DNA from: Candidatus Acidiferrum typicum
GTDB lineage: Bacteria; Acidobacteriota; Terriglobia; Acidiferrales; UBA7541
Assembly (NCBI GenBank): GCA_002478115.1
Contig: DLMH01000093.1
Coordinates: forward strand, 368 to 64,367
Direction of reading: 5' to 3'
Length of the DNA stretch: 64,000 bases
The translations under genes were made by a program, and so were the position numbers. Shown in pieces: positions 35,103 through 44,400 of the stretch; the stretch's first letter is position 1, and every line of letters starts with the position of its first letter. The notes below the pieces were generated by a model that was given only the letters and a program-made list of their open reading frames with translations, searched no databases and was not told the origin of the DNA.

Positions 35103-35714
35103 GTGAAGCCGAACTCCAAATTCGCCTCCGCAGATCTCGCCGTCCTTCTGGCGCAGCGCCTGGCCGAAACTCTGCTTCGCGAACGCATCGTTCCGCGCTT
35201 CGTGGATTCCTATGTCGTCGAACACGGACGCTTCGGCTTGCAAGTGCACGCGGCGCTCTACCGCGACCTTCTGACCCTTTTGCAGCGTGAAGCCTTGCTG
35301 GCAATGTCCGCGCGTGCTTTGGAGATTGTCGAAGCGGTCGCCGGGTCAGATGGCGCGAAAGTTCCCGTGCGCACCAGACGCAAATTCGCCGCGGCCTTCC
35401 AGCAAAAATACCTCGCTGCACTCACACGCCAGCAGGGTTGGAATGCCGGCGACGCTTTGGAGTTCCAGGCGGACTTGCAGATGTATCAGGCGATTTTGGC
35501 GAAGACGGGTCCCACCCGCCGCGCACGAAAGCCGTTCGAGGTGGCTAATCACCCCTTCGTCGATCGTTGCGCCTTCCTTCTCGATTCTTCGTTTTTGGAA
35601 AAAGCGCGCGTTGCGGCCAGCCGTTCGCTCACTAGCCTTGAAACGCTGACCACGGAAGTTACCGAAGGAATTCTTCAGGTTTCTTCGGACGCAAGAACTC
35701 CAACAACGCGCTAG
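35103..35714 (+). CDS. Conserved hypothetical, mostly helical protein
   Basis: This is a 203-residue predicted soluble, alpha-helical protein with no signal peptide. The start is GTG 35103. It contains repeated Arg/Leu-rich amphipathic helices (LAVLLAQRLAETLLRERIV, TRRKFAAAFQQKYLAALTRQQGW) and no motif I can assign. Its TAG stop shares the palindrome CTAG (35711-35714) with the stop of the convergent kinase gene, so the two coding regions overlap by four bases. I offer no function. Confidence 0.65.
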   Translation: MKPNSKFASADLAVLLAQRLAETLLRERIVPRFVDSYVVEHGRFGLQVHAALYRDLLTLLQREALLAMSARALEIVEAVAGSDGAKVPVRTRRKFAAAFQQKYLAALTRQQGWNAGDALEFQADLQMYQAILAKTGPTRRARKPFEVANHPFVDRCAFLLDSSFLEKARVAASRSLTSLETLTTEVTEGILQVSSDARTPTTR

Positions 35715-38512
35715 AGTTCCAGCGCATTCCGGCCAAAAATCGGTTTCCCCGCGCGCGAAACCTGAAACCCATACAAGGCCACCGCCAGGATCACGATCAT
35801 CGCGACGACCCCGTCTTCGGTCCACCACGCTCCCAAAGGCATGGCCAGGGGCATCTGGTCCGCCAGTTGATCGACAAAATAAAGCACGGTTAGCGCCACC
35901 AGCCCGAACCGATAAAGGATGTACAGGTACGCAAGGAAAAATGGCGCCGTGAACAGCGCATCAATCAACGGATTCTGCGCTCCCAGGCTCGGTATGCAAA
36001 ACAGCAGCGACATCACCGCGGCAGCCAGCCAGTTCCGCCGGAAAACCAGCCGAAGCATAAAAAACAGGAAGAAGATCAGCAGCGCGCTTGAAAAAGAGGA
36101 AGACGCCTGGTACAGCACCGTTGCGATGCTGCCCCGAAGCCCTTCCAATGCGTAGGGCGAGTTCATTCCAAATGGCCGCAGCGGAGCCTTGCCCAGCCCC
36201 GCTTCGACAAACGGCTGCAACTGCTCCAGGATCGCCGAGGCCAGTCCAAACAGCGTTCCCAGCAGCACATCGCGCGCGAAAACCGGATCCTTGAAATTCC
36301 CCGACAGCATCCGTGACCACGAAATCAAAGTGTCGGGCCAGTACTTTCTCACGTACGGCTCGAGCGCCGCGTAGAGCACCCACGTCACCATCCCGAAAAA
36401 CAGACTGACGCTCAACGCCAGGATGAACAGCACCATCTCAAAGAAAGAGGAAACATGGTGTGCCAGCAACGCCCAATTGATCATTCCGATCAACACCACG
36501 AACATCGCGAGCCTCAGCGAACCCTGCAAATCACCTCTTCCTTCGCGCAAGTTCCTGATCGCCATCCAAATCCCGATTCCGAGCACCGTGAACAGCAGGC
36601 CGAGACCAAACCACTGTGCAATCGCGTTCTGCCTGTTTCGGCTCTGGGAGCCCATGCGATCCGGCTTATCCCACGGCGAAATCGTCTCAAAATAGATGGG
36701 CTTGCCACGGTATCCCGCCGCTTCGACGCGCAATGGAATCTCCGGATGATTTGGCCAGCTTCCCTCCCAAGCCGCGCGCGCGTCACCCCATGCCAGCGGA
36801 TACCATTTCGGCTCCGTCGGCTTGAACCGCGAAACATCCAAGCCTGCGGCCGCGAACAATGGGCGCCAATCCGTGGCAGGCAGCGGGCCGCTGGGCGGAT
36901 CGTCCACTTGCGGCGGGATCGCCCGGAATCCCAGCATCCTGGCTTGCGGAGAGAGCGTGATGACTCGCGAACCGGACAGCGCGAGCGGCGGCTCATCCGG
37001 CTGCACTCGTCCATAAATCAAATTGTCCACGGGCGAAAGCGGCGTCAGCAGGCGCGGGCTTTGCCGGTACCAGAACAGCATGCTGGGCGGCTCATCTTGC
37101 CGTAGAATCTCCCAACGCGTCGGTGCCTTGACGGTATCGGAAATATGAGTCAAGTAGGTTTGCATCAACGCGAAGCTCTGCGCTGTATCTGCCGGCGCAT
37201 CGGTGTAACCGAATGTCCGAATCATTTCGTTTGCTTTGGCCGCCAGCACTTCCGGACTCGGCCCGAACGAAATGTACGAAACCATCTTCGCCCGTTTTGC
37301 GATCCCCACCAGCAGCGCCAGCAAAATGCATACGCCCGCCACGCACAACAGTCCAATGCGTGGATTGAGCCCTTCCTTTTCTCCCGCTGCCGCTACCATT
37401 TCTGGCGAGGGCGTTTCCCCCGCCGCCAGCGCCGCCGCCAGCGGGTCGCCCCCTGGCAGGGCCGCGGCTACTTGTAGGGCGGAGGCTGGCCGTTTGCTCG
37501 GATCTTTTTCCAGGCACCGCAGAATCACGCGCTCCAGGAGCGGATCCAGATCGCGCACCAGCGTCGAGGGACTCGTCAGCGTCCCTGCCTCGCGCGCCTG
37601 CAAAAGTTCCGGCAGCGTGGCCGCCTCAAAAGCGCGTTTCCCCGTCAGCACCTCGTACATCACCAGCCCCAGCGAATAGAGGTCGCTCTTCGGCGTCACC
37701 TCTTTCCCCGCCAGTTGCTCCGGCGCCATGTACGCGGGCGTCCCGGCTCGTACCTCCGCGCCCTGAATGCTGGCCGCAATTCCCGCCAGTCCGAAATCCG
37801 TGATCCGGATTTTCCCCGCGCCATCCAGCATCAAATTCGCGGGTTTCAGGTCCCGATGAACTACTCCTCGCTCGTGCGCCGCCGCCAACCCCGCGCAAAT
37901 CTGCCGCGATATCTCAGAGGCCTTGTCTTGCGGGAGCCTCCCAATCCGCCGCACCAGTGATGCCAGGTCTTCCCCGTCCACATACTCCATCGTCAAGAAC
38001 GGAATCCCTTCGACATCTCCGATATCGAATACTCGGCAGACGTTGGGGTGCGATACTTGGCGCGCAATGCGCACTTCAGAATGGAATCTCGCCAGCGCCC
38101 CCGCATCTCTCGAAAGCGCTTCGGGCAAGAACTTGATCGCCACCACTTGGCTGAGTTTCAGATCCTCCGCGCGGTACACTTCCCCCATCCCGCCGCGCCC
38201 CAGAATGGCCACGATGCGGTAGCGCTCGGCAACGATCACTCCGGGAGCAAAGCGTCCGCCGCCGATCGCGTCGCTGCTGCTTAGCATTTGGTTGCTTGGG
38301 GGACTTGACCGCGCCACGCGCGGCGTCGAAGCCGGCCGGGGAGTGGGCCGCGGCGGCGGCACATCCGGCGCAAGTGTCTCCTGATTGGCGTCCAGCCCCG
38401 CCTCATCGCCCAGGAGGGTTGCGGCTGTATCAACGTCGTCAACGGGCGTCCCGCAGCGCGCGCAAAACCGCGCCGTCGACGCTATCTTTGATCCGCATGA
38501 TGAACAGAACAT
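35711..38512 (-). CDS. Serine/threonine protein kinase with N-terminal zinc ribbon and polytopic membrane C-terminus
   Basis: This is a 933-residue protein. It opens with a zinc-ribbon (C3, C6, C17, C20), then a Pro-rich linker and a Hanks-type kinase domain (about 98-350) with G-loop GRGGMGEV at 105-112, catalytic lysine K127, HRDLKPAN at 219-226, a DFGLAG loop and an APE-like PEQLAG. A transmembrane helix follows near 385-405, an extracytoplasmic region of about 200 residues, and then about eight membrane spans to the end. No PASTA or propeller domain is present. The extracytoplasmic part is presumably the sensor; its ligand is unknown. It is convergent with the preceding gene and shares its stop palindrome. 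Confidence 0.88.
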   Translation of the reverse strand: MFCSSCGSKIASTARFCARCGTPVDDVDTAATLLGDEAGLDANQETLAPDVPPPRPTPRPASTPRVARSSPPSNQMLSSSDAIGGGRFAPGVIVAERYRIVAILGRGGMGEVYRAEDLKLSQVVAIKFLPEALSRDAGALARFHSEVRIARQVSHPNVCRVFDIGDVEGIPFLTMEYVDGEDLASLVRRIGRLPQDKASEISRQICAGLAAAHERGVVHRDLKPANLMLDGAGKIRITDFGLAGIAASIQGAEVRAGTPAYMAPEQLAGKEVTPKSDLYSLGLVMYEVLTGKRAFEAATLPELLQAREAGTLTSPSTLVRDLDPLLERVILRCLEKDPSKRPASALQVAAALPGGDPLAAALAAGETPSPEMVAAAGEKEGLNPRIGLLCVAGVCILLALLVGIAKRAKMVSYISFGPSPEVLAAKANEMIRTFGYTDAPADTAQSFALMQTYLTHISDTVKAPTRWEILRQDEPPSMLFWYRQSPRLLTPLSPVDNLIYGRVQPDEPPLALSGSRVITLSPQARMLGFRAIPPQVDDPPSGPLPATDWRPLFAAAGLDVSRFKPTEPKWYPLAWGDARAAWEGSWPNHPEIPLRVEAAGYRGKPIYFETISPWDKPDRMGSQSRNRQNAIAQWFGLGLLFTVLGIGIWMAIRNLREGRGDLQGSLRLAMFVVLIGMINWALLAHHVSSFFEMVLFILALSVSLFFGMVTWVLYAALEPYVRKYWPDTLISWSRMLSGNFKDPVFARDVLLGTLFGLASAILEQLQPFVEAGLGKAPLRPFGMNSPYALEGLRGSIATVLYQASSSFSSALLIFFLFFMLRLVFRRNWLAAAVMSLLFCIPSLGAQNPLIDALFTAPFFLAYLYILYRFGLVALTVLYFVDQLADQMPLAMPLGAWWTEDGVVAMIVILAVALYGFQVSRAGKPIFGRNALEL

Positions 38513-38564
38513 GGAACGCAGATTCTACCATTCCTGAATTGCTCCGGCGAACTGCCGGAAAACC

Positions 38565-38909
38565 CTAGCTGATCTTCTCCACCTGCACTGCCGTGCCGTA
38601 CGCCAGCACTTCCGTCACGCCCTGCATCACTTCGTTCGCGTCATAGCGCATCGCCAGGATCGCGTTCGCGCCGTGTTGTGCTGCATGTTGCAGCAGCAAC
38701 TCGTAAGCCTCTTCGCGGGCCTTTTCGCACAGCTCCGTCAGCACCGTGATGTTCCCGCCCACAATCGTCTGAATCCCCGCCGCCAGGTTGCCCAGCACGC
38801 TCCGCGATCGCACGGTGATTCCCCTCACGATTCCGAAGTTCCTCACCACGCGGTACCCTTGCAGTTCGGTCCCCGTGGTTACCATCGAACTATCCACTCG
38901 TCCGTTCAT
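38565..38909 (-). CDS. YbjQ/UPF0145 family protein
   Basis: This 114-residue protein of the YbjQ family (PF01906, called heavy-metal-binding in databases) forms pentamers in solved members; its physiological role is not established. Conserved features include MVTTGTELQGYRVVRNFGIVRGITVRSRS and the C-terminal GANAILAMRYD. I use ATG 38909, preceded by GGAGGGAGAG; the frame continues upstream to 38966 without similarity. It lies about 50 bp before the kinase gene's start on the same strand and could be co-transcribed with it. Confidence 0.85.
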   Translation of the reverse strand: MNGRVDSSMVTTGTELQGYRVVRNFGIVRGITVRSRSVLGNLAAGIQTIVGGNITVLTELCEKAREEAYELLLQHAAQHGANAILAMRYDANEVMQGVTEVLAYGTAVQVEKIS

Positions 38910-39007
38910 GTGTGTTCTCTCCCTCCGCTTGCGGATGTTTACCCCTGCGATTCTACCTCTGGACATCCCGATTCCCGCACCGCTACTCTCTGCTATGCTC
39001 GGCTTGC

Positions 39008-40198
39008 GTGGAAACTCTCTTTGAAATCCTGGCGATCGTTCAGATCGCCGCGGGCCTCTACCTTCTCTGGCAGGGTATTCAGTGGCTTGCCTACGTGCGC
39101 CGCCGCTTGAAAACCGACCCGGGTTTTTTTGCCCCGCATACCGCCGTCATCTGCCCGTGCCGCGGCATGGAACCCGGCCTCGAACGCAATCTAGTTTCCT
39201 TGTGCGAATTCGCCCACCAGAACTATGAAGTCTTCTTTGTTCTCGCCTCCGAATCCGATGCGGCCTATAGCATCGTAAAACGTGTCGCGGCATCCTCCCG
39301 CGTCAAGGCCAGTGTCGTGATTGCCGGCAAACCGCAGAATTGCAGCGAAAAGGTGAACAACCTCCGCACCGTCGTCGAACAACTTCCTCCCGAATTTGAG
39401 GTGTTGGTCTTCACCGATTCCGATGGCCGCCCCGGCAAATCCTGGCTGCACCATCTCGTCGCGCCGCTCACGGACTCCCGCATCGGCGCCACCACCACTA
39501 TGCGCTGGTTCATTCCCAATCATGGTGATTTGCCCACCGCTCTCCTCGCCGCTTGGAACGCCTCTGTCGTAACCATGCTGGGCGATCACCAGAAAAACTT
39601 CTGCTGGGGCGGCGGCACCGCCATCCGGCGGAAGCTCTTTGAAGAGATCGGTATGCTCGACGTCTGGCAGTATTCCTTCAGCGATGATTATTCCCTGACC
39701 ACAATGGTGGAACGCACCGGGCGGGGTATTGTCTTCCTCCCCGAATGCTTGACTGTCTCCTATGTTCAATCGGACTATTCTGGTCTACTTGAGTTTACAA
39801 ACCGTCAAGTCACCGTCACCCGGGTCTATCGTCACAATATGTGGGCCGCCGCCTTCGCCACTCACTTTCTCTATTGCTTGACCGCGGTAGTGGGCCTGTA
39901 CCTTGCCCTCAGTCTTACCATCGCTTCCCGCCCGGCCTTCCACGTTATGTCCTTGCTGGTCCTGCCCTTCTTGCTCGCGTCCATTCGTGGTGCCATAAGG
40001 GTCATCGGTGCCACCGAAGCTCTTCCGCCCTTCAGGGCGCAGATCATGGCCCAATCCTGGATGTACATCCTTTTGACCATGGTTGTCCCATTTCTGTACC
40101 TGTTGAATTTCCTATCCTCGTTCGGTCGCCGCCTTCGCTGGCGGGGTATTGACTACGAACTGATCTCCCCCGAGCAGACCCGCGTTCTCACCCCGTGA
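39008..40198 (+). CDS. Membrane glycosyltransferase family 2 (ceramide-glucosyltransferase/HpnI-like)
   Basis: This protein of about 396 residues has an N-terminal membrane helix, a GT2 catalytic domain and three to four C-terminal membrane spans. Active-site elements are CRGMEPG near the start of the domain, VFTDSDGRPG (the DxD metal site), WGGGTAIRR, FSDDYSLT (catalytic aspartates) and NRQVTVTRVY, which replaces the QxxRW of processive enzymes. This pattern resembles ceramide glucosyltransferases and the hopanoid-linked HpnI proteins. Lipid or hopanoid glycosylation is inferred. I choose GTG 39008; the open frame begins at 38912, but the first 32 residues look unlike a family N-terminus. 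No hopanoid genes are adjacent. Confidence 0.82.
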   Translation: METLFEILAIVQIAAGLYLLWQGIQWLAYVRRRLKTDPGFFAPHTAVICPCRGMEPGLERNLVSLCEFAHQNYEVFFVLASESDAAYSIVKRVAASSRVKASVVIAGKPQNCSEKVNNLRTVVEQLPPEFEVLVFTDSDGRPGKSWLHHLVAPLTDSRIGATTTMRWFIPNHGDLPTALLAAWNASVVTMLGDHQKNFCWGGGTAIRRKLFEEIGMLDVWQYSFSDDYSLTTMVERTGRGIVFLPECLTVSYVQSDYSGLLEFTNRQVTVTRVYRHNMWAAAFATHFLYCLTAVVGLYLALSLTIASRPAFHVMSLLVLPFLLASIRGAIRVIGATEALPPFRAQIMAQSWMYILLTMVVPFLYLLNFLSSFGRRLRWRGIDYELISPEQTRVLTP

Positions 40199-40575
40199 TA
40201 GCCGCCATCCTCACAAAAAGCGCAAAAAATGCCTCACCCACGCAATTTCTACCCAGCTTTCATCGGCTTGTCATTTTTCCCCCAGCCTAAGTCATTGAAA
40301 AGTTGCATCATAAATTTCCTCCTCAGCGGCACCCCGGATGCTAATCACTGCCCAGGTCAGGTGTGATTCTTGCAAGCGTTATGACGGGGACTCCTTCTCG
40401 CTTACCCCTTGGTGGTGAAGTCAGCTTTTCACGTCATCGGGGTAACCAAGCCTGGCCAAGCTCGTGCCCTGTCCGCTTGCCCGGTGATTCCGGGCGACCT
40501 CCACAGGAGGTAAACGCAAGTCCAATCTACAGGAGCGCTTCGTTCCCACCGCGAAGCACTATCGGAGGAGTGCAC
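40199..40575 (+). other. Long gene-free leader region of the LuxR-type regulator
   Basis: These 377 bases between the glycosyltransferase stop and the regulator start contain no convincing gene. The 3' half (40381-40557) is dense in inverted repeats, listed separately as a structured leader. The 5' part (40199-40370) shows a modest AT-rich patch near 40260-40320 that may contain the promoter. Confidence 0.5.
40381..40557 (+). promoter_or_regulatory. Candidate structured 5' leader RNA (possible pseudoknot)
   Basis: Pairing segments seen on the sense strand are ATGACG (40381-40386) with CGTCAT (40432-40437); TTACCCC (40402-40408) with GGGGTAA (40439-40445); and a small GTGAA/TTCAC hairpin (40415-40432). 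These first two pairs cross each other, giving a pseudoknot or two exclusive states. Three further hairpins follow: GCCCGG/CCGGGC (40479-40495), ACCTCC/GGAGGT (40497-40511) and GCTTCG/CGAAGC (40537-40557). The last ends seven bases before the GGAGGAG ribosome site at 40564. I cannot match it to a known riboswitch class. Confidence 0.45.
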
Positions 40576-41196
40576 GTGAAGTTGATCCGCAGATCAGTCG
40601 CAACGCATCCTATCACCCAATCCAAACCTGCTCCCTCACCCTTTCTGTACCTCTTTTACGAAAAATCCTCGGGCACAGCTCATTTCCATGTCGAAGCCGG
40701 GCCCGCTGGCGAACTCCCCGTGGACCACGCCGCCGGACTCCTTGCCATGCATTGCCTGGTCCGAGGCCAATCCCCCAGCGACTACATGATTATGGTTCCC
40801 GCGCCGCAGGAATGCCTGGGCGCCTTGGAGGAGAAAGCTGAGGAACTCCTGCAAGCAGGACACAAGGTCAAGAGCGCTGTGAGGCTCACCCGCCGCGAAC
40901 AAGAAGTCCTCGACGGCATTCTACGCAGCTTGGCAAACAAGGAAATCGCTTCCGAATTGAACCTCTCCGAACGCACGGTGAAGTTCCATGTTTCTTCCCT
41001 GCTCGCCAAATTCAAGGTGCGCGGCCGCATGGAACTCATGCGGGAAATTTCGCGCAGTCCCATGCAGCCTTTGCCCGTGCCCGTCACTGCACCCGCGCCG
41101 CAGATGCCACCCTTTGCCCGTCGCCCGAATCTCTACGCCAAGCCCATGCATTCCCGCAAGGTTCTGCCGCTGGCCCGGCCGCGCCTGATGGCCTGA
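40576..41196 (+). CDS. LuxR-type helix-turn-helix regulator
   Basis: This DNA-binding regulator of about 206 residues has a C-terminal GerE/LuxR helix-turn-helix (LTRREQEVLDGILRSLANKEIASELNLSERTVKFHVSSLLAKF). The first 90 residues form an N-terminal domain without a receiver aspartate pattern; I cannot assign it. A basic proline-rich tail follows the HTH. The start GTG 40576 is strongly supported by CGGAGGAG five bases upstream, although the frame stays open to 40363. An unusually structured leader precedes it and a strong terminator follows, so it is a single-gene unit. Confidence 0.82.
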   Translation: MKLIRRSVATHPITQSKPAPSPFLYLFYEKSSGTAHFHVEAGPAGELPVDHAAGLLAMHCLVRGQSPSDYMIMVPAPQECLGALEEKAEELLQAGHKVKSAVRLTRREQEVLDGILRSLANKEIASELNLSERTVKFHVSSLLAKFKVRGRMELMREISRSPMQPLPVPVTAPAPQMPPFARRPNLYAKPMHSRKVLPLARPRLMA

Positions 41197-41220
41197 TAGC
41201 AGACCTAGATATTTCATCCA

Positions 41221-41265
41221 AGAAAGAAAGCGCGCCCTGCCTCAGTCACGGCGCGCTTTCTTTCT
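41221..41265 (+). terminator. Strong terminator after the LuxR-type gene
   Basis: A 16-bp perfect stem, AGAAAGAAAGCGCGCC (41221-41236) pairing with the complementary arm at 41250-41265, has a 13-nt loop. The 5' arm is A-rich and the 3' arm T-rich, so it could also work for transcripts arriving from the opposite side. Confidence 0.85.
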
Positions 41266-41400
41266 TCTTAGCCTTTCCTTCCCTCCGTCATCCCACATGC
41301 CCGGCCTCCAGCAACCTCGCAGCACCAGTCCACCCCACGACGAAAAAGAGTTGCGCTGGCACGAACTGAGTCGCCGCTACGTTCTCCCCAGAAGGAAGAT

Positions 41401-41428
41401 GTAGCGGCCACCTTCAGGTGGCCACTAC
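41401..41428. repeat. Inverted repeat (REP-like) beside the three-domain polysaccharide enzyme
   Basis: GTAGCGGCCACC (41401-41412) and GGTGGCCACTAC (41417-41428) pair with a single mismatch around a TTCA loop. It lies about 40 bp after the stop of the minus-strand gene at 41466. No T-tract follows in that direction, so a dispersed extragenic palindrome is more likely than a terminator. Confidence 0.5.
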
Positions 41429-41465
41429 GGAAGAAAGAGAAACCCAAGAGAGGGGGGAAGGCGCG

Positions 41466-44400
41466 CTAGGAGGACACGGCGGCGGGCGTTTGATGCGGCG
41501 GTTCGGTTTCCACACCTCGCCAGCCCACGGCGCGGCCGCTGACCGCTTCCTTCACCGAGCGGAACAGCACGATGTACATGAGTTGCCGGTAGTAGAAGCG
41601 CTGCAGCAGCACGGGTACAAGCAGCGTCCAGTCCTCGTGATGTTCCAGGGCAAAGGCGATCATGCACGTAAACACGTCAATGATCAGGAATCCCAGGAAG
41701 AAGATCACAGAACGCTGCACGTCCGCCGTGGTCCAGAGGTGCGGGATCTGCGTAATGTGCAACTGCGCCAGACCCCACAGCAGCAAGCTGCCCAGGAACA
41801 GCAAATCAATGACCGGCGAAATCAGCGGCAGCGCGATCTGGAACACAAAGATGTTAGGCAGAGCCACCCAGCCGAGCGCCCCATACTTCGCCCGAAACAA
41901 TGTGCTGCTGTGCTTCCAGAAGGATTGCAGCGTTCCAAACGTCCAGCGAAAACGCTGCCGGATCAGCGACCCAGGCGTTACCGGAGCCTCTGTCCACGCA
42001 ATCGAATACTCGTCGTACGTGACGCGCCAGCCCAGCCGGCGAATTGCGATGGTGAGGTCGGCGTCTTCCGCCACGGTGTCCGCGGTGATTCCGCCCGCCG
42101 CTTCGATCGCTCGCCGGCGCCATGCGCCCAGAGCCCCGGGCACGACGGTGATGCAATTCAGGAGATCGAAGGCGCGCTTTTCCATGTTCTGGCTGGTGAT
42201 ATATTCCAGCGCCTGCCAGCGCGTCAGCCAGCGCGAACGGTTGCCGACTTTGACGTTGCCCGCCACGGCTCCGACGTGCGGATCGGAAAAGTGGCGCAGC
42301 AATTGGCGGATCGCGTCGGGCTCCACTTCCGTGTCGGCATCGATGGTCACGACAATTTCGGCCCGCGCATGGCTAAGCGCAACGTTCAACGCTGCCGCTT
42401 TGCCGCGGTTGACCTGGTGAATGATCTGCACCCGGGTTTCGGACGAAAAATTGGATTGCAGAAGCTCCAGCGTGCGATCCGCCGAACCGTCATCTACAAC
42501 GACCACGTGAATATCCGGAATATCGGAAGCCAGGACCGAGCGCACGGTCTGAACAATGACGCTCTCTTCGTTGTGCGCGGGAATCAGCACCGTCACCGCC
42601 GGAATGGGATTAGGCAGAACGTCATGATCGGGGCGAAGCTTTTCGATGATGGCAAGAATTCCAATAATCAGGGCACGGCAACTGACGAGAATGATCCCCA
42701 GGATGAAAACTGTGGCGATCCCGAAGCGCAGCCACTGGAAGATCGCGAAGATGAAGCCATCCGCATGCGCCGAAAGCCTTTCGCGGAAGGACAGCGGCAC
42801 CATCACGTCGGCGCGAGTTTTCCCGATCAGGTCGGAGACGGACACGAACTCGTAGCCCTGGGCGCGCATCTGATCGATGATCAGCGGCAGGGCCGCAACG
42901 GTCTGCGCGCGTTCTCCGCCGCCATCGTGGAGCAGCACAATATTCCCATTCTTGGCCTGGCGCATTACTTCCGCTGCGATTTGCTCCGCCGGGCGCTGGC
43001 GCTTGTCCTCCGTCATGCGCCAGTCGTCCGGGTCAACGCGCTGGCCCACGATCAGGTAACCCAGTTCTTGCGGGTAAGGCAACTGCTGCACTTCTTCCGC
43101 ATATTCCGGTTGGTGATCGATGCCGTATGGCGGCCGGAAAAGAATGGATTTCACGCCCAGCGTGCTCTCGATCAGGCGCTGCGTCAGATTCAGCTCCCAT
43201 TTGATCTGTGTGCGCGAGATTTCGTCAAAATTAGGGTGTGTAAACGTGTGGTTGCCGATCTCGTGGCCTTCGTTGTATTCGCGCTTCAGCAGATCCGGCG
43301 CCCGGTTGGCTTCTTCACCGACGACGAAGAAGACGCCCGGCACATGTTTCTCTTTGAGGATATCCAGAATTTTCGGTGTCCAACGCCGGTCGGGGCCATC
43401 ATCGAAGGAGATCACCAGTTTCTTCTTGGCGCCGCCAAGTTCCTCGATGTCAAAAGAGAGCGGGATGGCGTCGTATTTTTCACTGGTGAACAGATCCGTG
43501 GCGTGATCGTAGTTGAAGCTCCGCACGCCGTGTTTGGGCACGTCCGAGATGTGCCAGATATCGCCATCGCCTTCGAGGATCAGATCGGGACCGGGGGGAA
43601 TATCGCGGAGTTTATCGCGAATGGCATCGTCGGGGTGCGTGGCATCCCAGATTGGCCAGATGGAAGTATCGCCAGACCCGAAACGCCACAGCGCCGTGCC
43701 TTGTACGCCGAGCCTTTCGCTGGCTCGCAATTCGTTATAGGCCGTAATTGCGTCGAGCATCCAGACCTGGTGCGTGTGATTTTGTTCGTCCACGTACGAG
43801 TAGTGGGGATTCAGGGAAGCCGCATCGAATTCGACTTCGGCCTCGGATTCGTGCGCGTGGAGTAGCGCCTCCTGAATGCTGAATTCTTCCGCGTGCAGCG
43901 GTCCCTTCTGGGTGCTTTCCGTCCAGTCGTAAGCGTAGTTGGCAATGCCGGCCACAATTTTCTGCGCCGGAACAACCTGGCGAACCTGGCGGAGATTTTC
44001 CATGAACCAGTCCTGCGCGGCGATCGGACCAGGCTCCGAGGTCAGCCAGTGTTGGTCGTAATTCATCAGGATGATGGCATCGGTTTCCCGGCCAAAGAAC
44101 GCGTAGTCGTATTCGTCGTCGCGGGCCGGCAGGGCAATCATGACTTTCAGTCCAACGGCGTGAAGCGCGGGTGCCAGCTCGCCGATGAATTCCCGAAAAC
44201 TCGGCTGGCTCTTCAGCGGCACTTCCTCGAAATCCACCACGATGCCCGCCTGGTGAGCCTGCACGGCGTATTCGACCACATCGGAAACAAGGTGGCGTCG
44301 CGCAGCGGAATTCGCAAGCAGCTCGGCAAGTTCTTTTACGCGCCAGACCGCGCCATCGTAATTGTTCAGCAGACCCATCATCGGTAGCTCGATTGGCGGA

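Noticed and set aside
40199..40575. Possible c-di-GMP (GEMM) riboswitch before the LuxR-type gene.
   Set aside because: The conserved GEMM core sequences (CACGCACAGGGCAAACC-like and GACGCAAAGCC-like) are absent, although the leader is structured.
41418..43865. 815-codon plus-strand frame opposite the three-part polysaccharide enzyme.
   Set aside because: The minus strand has NodB and GT2 catalytic motifs; the plus-strand translation shows none.
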